From Parachlorella kessleri (Eukaryota > Chlorophyta > Trebouxiophyceae > Chlorellales > Chlorellaceae), in contig BBXU01002919.1 in the NCBI GenBank assembly GCA_001598975.1, positions 1 to 16,093 on the forward strand: a stretch of 16,093 bases of DNA. Reading direction: 5' to 3'. Shown here piece by piece: positions 1-8,942 of this stretch. Both the position numbers and the translations under genes were made by a program. Each line of letters begins with the position of its first letter. The first letter of the stretch is position 1. The notes below the pieces were generated by a model that was not told the origin of the DNA, did no database searches, and saw nothing but the letters and a program-made list of their open reading frames with translations.

Positions 1-208
1 TTGGAGCTGCCTAGCCGCTGCCAAGCCGCTCCTAGCATCTAGTGGAGTGACGAGCAACAAGAAAGTACGTGCTGTGCACAACGTGTTAGGACAAACCCAG
101 TTGGAGTTAAGACAATCCATTTCAGCAGCGCCCCGCCAAACAGTGTTTCACCGGCAGCCACAATGCCGACCCTAGTGCCACAAACAAACTAAGCTGGCCA
201 ATGCTCAC

Positions 209-3200
209 CATTTGCCAGGCCCAGCAAAGTGTCGTCCACCCGCTTCTTTTCTTCAGTTGACGCTTTACTCAAATCCTTGGGCGCTTGCGAGCCATAGTAC
301 TCCAGCAGCGTCGTGAGCTGTACCACAGCAGTGAGAGCAACCTGGTCAGAGACTAACTAGGTAGTACCAGCAGGGTGGCTGCCAGCTGTTTAGTGTACTA
401 GTCGTACTTAGTTTAATGGAATGCCCATGAGTTTGTTTCAACTTTCTGCCATGGCGGGGCGTCAGTCAAGCACAACTAGGGCAGCAGGACAACCCCACTT
501 GCATCTAACAGCGTCCTCACCAGCCTGTGCTTCTGCTGCGATAGGTTCATGTTGATGTTGGCAGTCACCAGCTCGTATGGTGACTTGCCGCCCTGGGTAA
601 CCGTTTTGCCAGTCCTGGTTTGAACCTCAAACTTGGGGAGCTTGGTGGTGAACCACTGCAGCAGTTTGGACAACAGAACGAGAGATGTTCAAAGACACAT
701 CAAGGTATACCCTGGAACCCGGCATGCAAACTCTGCACTACTATAAAGTTTGGTGATACCCGAGTAGTGGCACACTCAGCCCTGGGTGAGGTCTTGAACC
801 CATACATGCACCTCTACCGACCGCCCTCTGTTACATGGCAACCACATCGATACCTTCATGAGATGCTGGGTCAGTCGGGGCTCTCGAAGGATGGCATCTA
901 GCATGCGCTTCTCACGTGCCGAGTGCCTGAAGTACTCAAAGGCAGTGCCCGACGATGGAGTCCAGATGCCGACGGTGGGGTGGCGCAGGTCGCCACTTGT
1001 GATGCTCACTAGCTGCTTCACAACCTGCAACCCGTGTTGTCTGGAGTGCTCAGCATGTCAACATGAGTGTGTGCTTCCGCTCCTCTTGTGCGCCGTCCCT
1101 TCTTCGTCCTATGCAAGAGGCGGCATAGGGCTGCACACCAACCCATTGACTCGGGCTTACTATGTTGCCGGGTACAAAGAGTGCTTGCAAGGGCTCACCT
1201 CATAGTCGCCCAGTGAGCTCAGAAGGGCTTCAACAGTGGCGCCGAAGACATTGGTGGATGGAGGCTGGGCATTGAAGCCCTGGAACTGCTGGGGAAAGGT
1301 AGGCTGCATGTTGGAGCCTCCCAAGGGCAGCATCTGGAACTCCTGCTTGGGCTGTACGGGCATCTGGTTGGGGTGTAAGACATCATCTGCAAGTGGTGCA
1401 ACACCCGAAAGCAGCTTTGTAAATCCTGGTGACGCTGACCTTCTGCAGTCTTTTCTCTCACGCAGCAAGTTGACTGGGCTTTAGTTGTTTGGGGTGGCGC
1501 ATGCTGCCCATCCACCGCCACACAGACTGATGACATGCAAGAGATCTCCTCACCCAGCTTCAGCAAATCCTCCAGCGCCGTGGCCTGCGTACTGCCAGCC
1601 AGTGCTGTGTCACAGTGCATGGCATTGCCAGTCAATTGCTGGGAGAGGGTGGGCTGCAGCATCTTGAACTCGTTCTTGGGCTGGGCGGGCAGCAGGTTGG
1701 TGTGTAGCGCATCATCTGCAAGGGGTGCAAGTGCTGCTGGAGATATTGATGTGCCAGTCAGTGCACACAGTTTGTTTTGTGCTATACTCCCCATATGTAG
1801 TTCATGGCTAGACTGCAACACTTCATCATGTTCCAAGCAACCCATACCCAGCATCACATACCGATGACTCGCAAGCAAGCTGCTCACCCAGCTCTAGTGA
1901 GTCCTCCAGCGCTGTGGCCTGCCTGCTGCCAGCCGGTGCACTGCCACTCTGCTTGAGCATCTCCCCCAGCGACATTGGGTCCTGGCTGCCACCCGGGAGA
2001 GTGCCACGCTGATCGAGCACCTCCCCCTGCGACATGGGGTGTTGGCTGCCAGCCGGTGCACTGCCAAGCTGCTTGCGCAGCCAATCCAGCGACATGGGGT
2101 GTTGGCTGCCAGCCGGTGCAATGCCAAGCTGCTTGCCCAGCTCATCCAGCGATGTGGGGTGCCAGCTGCGAGTCAGCTGCTGGGATGGAGTAGGCTGCCA
2201 GCAGTGCTTGTTGGTGAACTGTCCTGTGCTTGGTGTGCTGTCAGGAAACTGCGTGGGCGTGCGAAATGCCGAGAGGTCCAGCTGCGACGTGTCCATCTGC
2301 AGTGTATTCCGTACTGCGCTTGGCACGAGGTCAGGTGGCAGCCCGTTGACAGGGGCCAGCTGTTGTGGGGTGGGACCTGCCACACTTGCGGGCATGTGCT
2401 GCGGCTGCTGTTGCTGACCAAGCCCCCCAAGCTGAGCCTCCAGCACTCTGGCCGCAGCCTGCCCTGAGGCTGGTGGAGCTCCTGCGGTTTGTAAGGTCTG
2501 CGTGGTGCCAGCCAACGGTACAGGCGGCTCAGCTACTGGCTGCAGGTTGCCAACTGCTTCCGCCCCCTGCTGCTCTGCCAGAGCCACTGCTGCTGCTAAT
2601 TCTTTCTTCAGCCTGGCAATCCGCTCTAAGGAGGACTCTGTCTGAGAGGCGCCACTTGGCTGCAGGTACGGAGGGTTGGTATGTGGGTTAGGGCCGCTGA
2701 TCGCTGGGAGAGGGGCGGCATTGCTGCTGGGTGGCAGATCGCTGACGGACCTGCCAAGTCCGGTGTCGGCCGCGAGAGTCTGGCTTCTGTCTGCACTCAG
2801 GAGCCCCTGCCCACCCACTGGGCGAGCTGTTCCCCCAGTGCTAGGCCTCGGGAGCAGCCTTGCAACGTGGCTGTGGCCTAGTTGGGGGGGCTCCACTGTC
2901 TCCTTTGCACCGCAGCCCGACACCTCCCCTGCTACGTTCTCGGCAGTCTCACAATCCCGTGGCTGCTTGCTGCTGCGTGTCTCACTGTTGCTGCTTGTTG
3001 GTTCTGCAGCAGGCCCAGAATACGTGATCAGGCAGAGACTTCGGTATTAGAATGACGGTCAAAGTACCTAGGGCGACGGAAAGACACTTTCAAGGATATG
3101 CACCTGTAGTTTGTCGACGCTTGTTATTGTCTGCGAGTAGCGCAGCCTCCGGCCCCTCTTGTTGCTTGGAGGGCGCCTTCCTCCGCAGTCCTGGCACCAT
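209..3200 (-). CDS. Unrecognised Ser/Pro/Gln-rich multi-exon gene (3' end outside window)
   Basis: I do not recognise this gene. The model has exons at 3104-3200, 1888-3003, 1554-1736, 1199-1425, 854-1024, 499-655 and 209-352. All borders are GT-AG and the phases agree at every join (1,1,1,0,0,1), giving about 698 codons without a stop before the gene leaves the window. The start at 3200 (context GGCACCCATGG) opens with a basic stretch (LRRK, KRR) that could be a nuclear signal. Exon 2 is low-complexity and contains a short heptad-like helix (ERIARLKKELAAAVALAEQQ) and about 4.5 copies of a 20-residue repeat. Exons 3 and 4 are related to each other. Exons 5 to 7 encode a better-ordered, helix-rich C-terminal region beginning VVKQLVSITSGDLRHP. 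A TAG at 476 lies in frame past exon 6, but the next exon (EYYGSQAPKD region) is clearly coding, so I read it as intronic. The gene lies 384 bp downstream of the transposase on the same strand. It could be a second element protein or an unrelated host gene. Confidence 0.6.
1199..1940 (-). repeat. Duplicated exon cassette including the adjacent intron start
   Basis: The end of exon 2 (QATALEDSLEL, then donor GTGAGC at 1887) is repeated at the end of exon 3 (QATALEDLLKL, then GTGAGG at 1553). Similarity continues into both introns: read through, the intron starts give CESSVCDAGYG and CMSSVCVAVDG. The start of exon 3 (APLADDALHTN) is repeated in exon 4 (APLADDVLHPN), and both copies go on with an AQPK/VQPK and F-x-M-L pattern. 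Exon 3 is 183 nt with phase 1 at both ends, so it can be gained or lost without changing the frame. Tandem genomic duplication of an exon plus flanking intron is the simplest explanation. Confidence 0.7.
1918..2164 (-). repeat. 60-bp tandem repeat coding 20-residue repeats
   Basis: About four units of 60 bp lie head to tail inside exon 2 of the left gene. On the plus strand each unit contains a version of GGCTGCCAGCCGGTGCA. On the coding (minus) strand they read as 20-residue units of the form HPMSLxxLxKQxGSAPAGSQ, each with an amphipathic helix and a Pro/Gly-rich linker. The period is a multiple of three, so copy-number change keeps the frame. The unit nearest the donor is the most diverged and grades into the QATALEDSLELGEQ segment. 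Confidence 0.85.
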
Positions 3201-3584
3201 GGGTGCCGGCTTGACCACTGCCCCCCGAGAGCAGCATTGCTCTCCTACGTGTGGACATTGCAGCCAGGATCAGCAACCGCAATCGAAACCTTCACTCAGT
3301 TCTATCCAAGAACTGCGTAGAAAGCCTTTCTTTGACCAGTCATCCTGCTAGGCGTGGCGTGCCTGCATGACTGTCAGTGCTTGTCCTGTGGGGTTTGCTT
3401 CTGGATTGCTTGGTGCAAAACTTCGGAGATCAGCGTTGGAGGTCAGCGTTGGGCCAGCAGCCTGCCTACAAGGAGTGCTGCCACATGATGTGATATCCCA
3501 TCGAACACAGCCTGGCACTAGAGGAAATAGGAAAAGGAAACAGCGAGGCAACAGTGGTAGTCCTGCAAGAGTGTTTGGTATGCC
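3201..3584. other. Short non-coding interval between two minus-strand genes
   Basis: This 384-bp interval lies between the transposase stop and the proposed start of the left gene. I find no TGTAA polyadenylation signal on the minus strand here. A possible exon lies at roughly 3350-3520 on the minus strand, behind a good acceptor (TTTCCTATTTCCTCTAG). If exon 13 of the transposase used a GTGTAG donor near 3600, this segment could be an alternative transposase C-terminus. I prefer the simple read-through to the TGA at 3587. Confidence 0.4.
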
Positions 3585-6500
3585 TCAGCCCAACTCTACA
3601 CCAGCAACATCTGCTGGTCCCCTGAACCACTTGAAAGGGCTTGTGTGAGACCAGCCTTGTCGGGCAAGGTCTGGGACGACGTACTCCTTGCACAGAATGG
3701 ACTCAAAGTCGACAACAAGCTGCGACTGCCCCCCGCGCCCAGGAGCAAAACGCTCGCATGCACTATTGGCTGTCAATAAGTCAGCCTCGCTAGTTGCCTG
3801 CAAAGACTCCACCAAAGCCAGGCTGCGATGCTGGCCAGCAGCGTCAGTGCAGCGGAACAGCAGTGTCAGCCGGGCAACAGCACCGCCCGGCCTGTTATCT
3901 GCTTTTATGCGAACACAGTCAAACCATGGGCTGCCGGAAAATCTGGCTGCAGCCTTCACTGGCTGCAGCACAAGCTGCTGCTCCCATGCCACCTGCAGGC
4001 ATGCCACTATGAGTAGGTTAATACATTTTGTTACCAATAATGCATGCTTGAGCTGCGAGTTGGCATGTCCCCAGGGCAGCCCTAGGCGGCCTGGCTAGTA
4101 GCGGCTAAGGTTGAGTGGCTGTATAGTCCTCAATTGCGCACAGGCAGCTCCTGCCGCTGGCCTTACACAGCACTGCTTGCTGACGCAGACAGGGCAAAAT
4201 TCCCCACCTCAGCTGCCACCACCCCAGAGTTGACAACCTCAATCGCATCTCGTGGGGGGTCTGCCTGAATCCGCTGGCGACGCGGCAAAGGGAGTTCTGC
4301 CAGCGGCCTCCCCCCCCCGGCTGCCCCGAGTGCAGCATCAAGCTGTTGAGCAGCACCGGCAGCTATGTTGCTAGCCCTCTGCACCTCTGCATCCAACAGT
4401 TTTTGCAGGGCGCCACCGAGGTCTGCCACGCCGGGGATGGTGCTGAGCAGAAGGGAGGCAGCAGCCGTGCACTCTCCGCCAGATGCTCCCGCTGATAAGT
4501 CCTGTTTACAAGCAAGCAAGGCACAACTGGGTGATTGATAACAGGACTACTGATCCGATCGTCTCAGCTGGACAATCTGATACTTACTTGCTTCAGTAAG
4601 AAGTTGATATCAAACACTGCCGGACACGGCCACCCACCTTCAGGCTATAAGCCTTGCCAGTCCTAGCCAGCTGGTTCTTGCTGCTGCTGTATGCCTTCAT
4701 ATACGCCGTCTGCCGCCTCGTGGCCTCGCTGCTGCCGAAATCACTGGCGCCGAGGAACGCAACAAGCCGCTGCCGGCGCACCAGCTCCGCCAGGAACGTG
4801 GTGCGGCGGCGGCTAGTTGCCCTGCAGAGCATCACCGGCCAAGCCAGTAATCGCCTGGGACTTTCTGCAATACTGACATGGCTCACCCGTATGGCACAAC
4901 AAGGGCTTACCTGTAGTGCCGCTTGGACTCGACGTGCCCATTCTCATAAAACTGACTGCTGACATGCTTGGGGTGCCCCATGCGCCGCACTTGGTCTGTA
5001 AGATGGGCCTGACCATGGTACTTGTTTGTACTGCCATGCCTAGGCAAGTGCTCGGCCAATAGCTCCATAAACAACACATGAAAAGCCTCCAACGCCGCAT
5101 CCAGCCCCTGCAAAGAGCAAAGGGTATGTATGGCAGTGCACGTGTCACTTATGCCGCCCCTCGCCTTACAAGTGCAAACCAGCAGCGCAGGACCCCTGAC
5201 CCAGTATCCCTCTAGCTACCTTGCTAGCTTGGGCCTAAATGGCCTGGATCCTTCCATACCTGCAACGCCTGTTCCGTGAAGTCTACGGAGCAGTTCTTGC
5301 GGTACTTGAGCTGGTAGTACTCAGTGTATCTGCATAGCAGTAGCAGGAACCCTGGGTTTCCAATGCACCATCAAGTCACAAGGGACCCCTTCACCATGGA
5401 CAGACAAGTGAGCATGCGACGGACCATAACCAAAAAGGCAGCGACCAGACAACCAATGTATTGCTACACAGTAGAGTATGATAGAGGGGCAGCCCCACCT
5501 GCAGGCAAGCTGCACCACCTTGTTCTTCAAGGGCCGCGGCAGGTCACTGACAGCCGCTGCCCCGTTCACCAAGTGTGGGAACACCTGCACATATCACACC
5601 GTGTAGGGTGAAAAGTGAGACTACAGATATCGTGTGTGACATAAAGGGGCCTCCTGGCAACAGGCTGTCAAGCCAGGCCTCATGCACGGTGTGCAACTTG
5701 TTCAACCTGTCCTGTGCCCAGCCAATACCTGAATCACGTTGCGGTGCTCCTTGGCCTGCACTCGGCTCTGATCCGGGAAGTACTCGCCCCCACAGTGGGG
5801 CAGCTGAAAGTCAAAATCGCGGGGCATACTCTGCAGACCATCGTTCAGCACACGCACCTACAGCAGCACTGGAACACTGTGATTGTAACTATGGCGAAAT
5901 GGACAACATGAAAGGAATGGAACCGTCATGGGCAGGCACAACTCACCGCCTCCTTGTGGTTGCTGCAATTGTCTTTGAAGAACTCTGGCAGGGTCTGAAC
6001 TAGGTATAACCACACTCCCAGGTCGTCGTCGTGCATGGGGTCATTATAAAAAACTGTACCAAAAACATGTACAAGTTAGCTCCCTTGGGCTCTTGTCATA
6101 ATGGCAGCTGATTCCGTGGTGGTGCTGGCAGGGCAAACTGTCAAGACGTGAGCTCAGCTGTCGCGCACAATGGATGCAGCTTCTACAGCAAAGTGAGTTG
6201 TCGACTCACTGTGGTACGGATTGCCAGCCTCCGTGTCACCATCCTGCCAACCCCAGTAAGGCATTGGCACAGGGTGTGTGCCCCAGGCTGCCGCCAGTTT
6301 ATGGCCCTCTGCCACCTTGCCAGGTGTGTTCAGCAGCCGTATAATTTCATCATACACCTGCCGCTGCTGCTGCTGCGTCCGCGGCTCATGTCCCACGAAT
6401 ATCTCGCCGCGCTGACTGCCTGGGCACTGGCAGGCTACGCAGGGCAGCTTCCCTCCAGAATAAATGCAAGCATGGTCGTGCACCTGCACATGATGTTGTA

Positions 6501-8106
6501 GCCAGCACGTCACAAACCCCTGTAGCAAGCCTAACCATCGGCAGTTTGAGGCCAGCGCACAGCCTGGCGGAACCAAGGTATGTCCGTGCAGGCAAGTGCC
6601 AGGCTGGGCCTGTTACCTCAGGGTCGTCACCGACAAAGGAAAGCAGCCGCGGATACCACATGCGCTCAGAACCGTCAGGACCCTTAAGCTCTACACCATT
6701 GAAGCTGGCAAGGCGCAGGGGCTCCAACAGGTGCCGCATGCACTTGCTATTCACATGCAGCTTAACCTGCAGAAGGAAGAGCAGCACTCCCGTCGTTTTC
6801 TAGACCCCACATAGATCACGAGAAGAGAAGCTCTAGCGTGCGGCGGTGCAGTAAAGGGGCTAGTCAAGCAGCATACCTGACGCCACACTTCTTTGGACAC
6901 CTCCCGAGGCCGCGTCAAGATGGGCAAGTACCCCACGCAGTCCAAGTTCTTAATACGCTTCCCAAATAGCACATTGAGGAGTGTGCATCTGCAGCACTAG
7001 GCAAATCTGGCTTTTCCATGCCGCCCTACTAGCAGCCTGCTCTGAGGGCCGCCCAAGTGGCTCAAACCATGAGTTACTGAGTACCACGCTACTGGATACA
7101 GTGATCAGAGCACTGCATATGGCAAGGCATGTGAATCAAGAGCTCGATTTTGGTGGAGGTGGGCACAAGAGGTGCACTGCAAAGCAGTTACTTGCCTGAT
7201 GGGATGGGCCTGCTGCCCCTTAATGGCCACCAAAGTCTTGTCTGCATATACCTGCAGCGCTGCTATTGCTGCCCGCCCCACCTGCGCGGCTGACTGGCCG
7301 CTCTCGACAAGCCGCTGCCTAAGCAGCTCCTGCAAAACGATCCACACGTCAGCAGTGTAGGGCTCGTTGATGACCCGCTGTCCATCCTGCTCCTGCTGCT
7401 TGGCCTCATAGGCAAAGTGGCCTTGCAGGCTAGTGTCAGCCAACAGCTCCGCCAGCCAGACCAGCATGTCCCGGTAGAAAAAAGTCCCGCTGATAGGCTG
7501 GCTGAGGTTCCTAACTTCGTCAGGCGTGACAGTAAAGGCCAGTTCTGACCAGCCGTCCTCGCGGTCGGCTAGCAGCTGGTCAAGATACGCCCGCATGGCT
7601 GCCATTGTAGGAGTTGTCACCTGCAGGGCCAGCTTTCGATATGGCCACTTAAAGCCGCTCTATGCCTTGCATAATGCCTGTGGCAGCCAGCTGTTGTCAC
7701 ACTGGCACGGTGCCGGGCAGGGTGGCACTGGCACACCGAGGTGGCACAGGTGCAAGGCAGAACTCACGTCAGCAATGCTAAACTTGGGGTTCTGAAGCAA
7801 AGCCAGGAGCTCGGCACCGTCATTCAGGGACAGCCTCAGAACCCCAAAGATTAGCTTAACCAGCTCGAAGGTAGAGTCGAACTCCTCCTGCTCGTCTAAG
7901 CCTTCCTGATCGGCGTCAAATGGGGCAGGCTCCTCAACAACTTGTTCTGCCTGTGCTGCTGGGGGCGGGGGGTCGATCAGAGCTGCAGGGGCCAGGAGCT
8001 TGCATCTGCCGTACGGGTTGAGTCGTTTGTGACGTCCCAGCAGCATATGACCGTTGGACTGAGGAAACGTGGCGCCGCACTCATCACAACAGGGAACATC
8101 GGGCAT
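3585..8106 (-). CDS. Plavaka-like (KDZ/CACTA-type) DNA transposase, 13 exons, intact, 924 aa
   Basis: Probable cut-and-paste transposase. Exons: 7768-8106, 7196-7620, 6877-6988, 6617-6766, 6210-6483, 5947-6053, 5729-5857, 5499-5584, 5260-5329, 4911-5107, 4638-4821, 4208-4501, 3585-3992. They sum to 2775 nt, all phases match, and no in-frame stop occurs before the last codon. Start: first ATG after an in-frame TAA. Residues 7-35 form a zinc finger (C7, C10, H20, H26, C35), as in many fungal Plavaka proteins. Family blocks, in order: FFYRDML; PYTADVW (about 200); YADKTLV with D240; YLPILTRP; YPRLLSFVGDDPE (about 342); LPCVACQCP; NDPMHDDDLGVWLYL (438-448); QAKEHRNVIQ; FYENGHVESKRHYRATSRR with E619 and E624; and a C-terminal FDCVRIK...LALVESLQ domain. 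The catalytic acids are probably D240, one of D438/D442-D444, and E619 or E624, but this is assigned by motif order only. Intron 2 is GC-AG. Family assignment rests on remembered family motifs, not on a search. Confidence 0.85.
6989..7195 (-). other. GC-AG intron in the transposase gene
   Basis: The donor on the minus strand reads AG|GCAAGT (from 7195) and the acceptor CTGCAG (ending at 6989). Splicing here joins AG to A, makes an Arg codon, and yields AHPIR-CTLLNVLFGK, which fits the family block after the DKTLV motif. The nearby GT (GTAACT from 7191) is phase 0 and does not join the next exon in frame at the CTGCAG acceptor. The donor matches the strong consensus typical of GC-AG introns. 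Confidence 0.75.
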
Positions 8107-8240
8107 TCTGACGGGCACGACACTGGTGGCAGCAACAGGTTATCAAAACATTCCTTCAAGAAATGTATAAACACGCAGTAATGCTGGCTAGGAGCCCATA
8201 AAGCTCCGGTCGACTGGCGGCAATGGATCGCATTCGATGC

Positions 8241-8370
8241 CCGTTGGAAACCACGCGTCCAATGGAACTGTGCTTGACCCCAGTGGAAGTGCCGTTGGAA
8301 CTCCGTTTGACCGGCGCAGCACTTGACTCCATTGCGTCACGTTGGAACGCTCAACCGTGGGTCCAACGTG
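8241..8370. repeat. Cluster of short CGTTGGAA-type motifs upstream of the transposase
   Basis: Near-identical short words occur in both orientations within 130 bp: CCGTTGGAAA at 8241, GTCCAATGGAAC at 8257, CCGTTGGAAC at 8292, CTCCATTGCG at 8327, CACGTTGGAACG at 8338, and GTCCAACGTG at 8361. They lie 135-265 bp upstream of the transposase start codon. CACTA-type transposons often carry subterminal arrays of short direct and inverted repeats bound by their own proteins, so this could be such an array or a promoter element. It is also within the range of chance clustering, and I cannot test that by eye. Confidence 0.4.
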
Positions 8371-8594
8371 CCACTAATGTCCGACGCTGTTCTTTTCGTG
8401 GCATGTAACTCAACAACAACAGCAGCCAAACCCGGTACCTTGCACACACCAGTCTGCGGCTTGGACCTGCATTCTGATGCCGCCCAAAGTCATCCCAGTG
8501 TTTCATCGGAGTTCAGTGTCCACCAACTTCCGCCTTGGCAAATCCCTACTATTAGTAATGTTGGGATACAGTCCCTCAGCACTTCGACGCAATC

Positions 8595-8599
8595 TTACA
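8595..8599 (-). terminator. Possible TGTAA polyadenylation signal for the Hint-domain gene
   Basis: The minus strand reads TGTAA about 345 bp after the TGA at 8943-8945. TGTAA is the usual polyadenylation signal in chlorophyte algae such as Chlamydomonas. A five-base word is expected often by chance, so this is only a candidate. Confidence 0.2.
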
Positions 8600-8942
8600 T
8601 CTCAGAGAGATGCACAAGGCACATCTACAGTCAAGGACCCAGTGGTGACCAGTTTTGTGATGGTCACAAGACAGTCAGGGGAATAGTGTTGTACATAACC
8701 TCAGTTATCTAAGTGGACAATGCTTTCAAGCAGTTCTGTCTGCAGCACCAATCCGTACCGAGAAGCGCTTGTGACCCGCAGCAGCAACAAGGCAGGCGTG
8801 ACAAAGCGGAATGCTTAATACGCATATCAATATAGACATACCAAAACAAAGACATTCCTCCGAGGGGCTGGCAGACGACCAGGCTCGGTGTGGCAAGCAG
8901 GTCAGGCATTGCGATGACAGCAGGGGCAACGCATGACATTCC

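Larger units (their letters stand above)
3585..8370 (-). mobile_element. Plavaka-like DNA transposon body; ends not located
   Basis: The interval covers the intact transposase gene plus the motif cluster upstream of its start. I looked for terminal inverted repeats and target-site duplications beyond both ends (8370-8940 and 1-3584) and could not recognise any, so the true limits are unknown. The element may extend left to include the next minus-strand gene, as many CACTA-type elements carry a second, DNA-binding protein gene; that is inference. Confidence 0.5.
8107..8942. other. Non-coding interval between Hint gene and transposase
   Basis: Apart from the motif cluster at 8241-8370 and a possible polyadenylation signal at 8595-8599, I see no gene here. 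The ORFs at 8223-8712 on the plus strand have no recognisable motif and unremarkable composition. The interval should hold the transposase promoter and the 3' UTR of the Hint-domain gene. Confidence 0.6.

Noticed and set aside
476..478. TAG as the stop codon of the left minus-strand gene
   Set aside because: A phase-matched donor (A|GTGGGG at 498) and a convincing next exon (209-352, EYYGSQAPKD region) place this TAG in an intron.
1975..2467. Overlapping plus-strand ORFs across the 60-bp repeat
   Set aside because: Repeat period divisible by three keeps several frames open. Only the minus-strand frame continues with phase-consistent exons on both sides.
1..8940. Terminal inverted repeats of the transposon
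   Set aside because: I compared sequence on both flanks by eye and found no convincing inverted pair or target-site duplication. The ends may lie outside the window.
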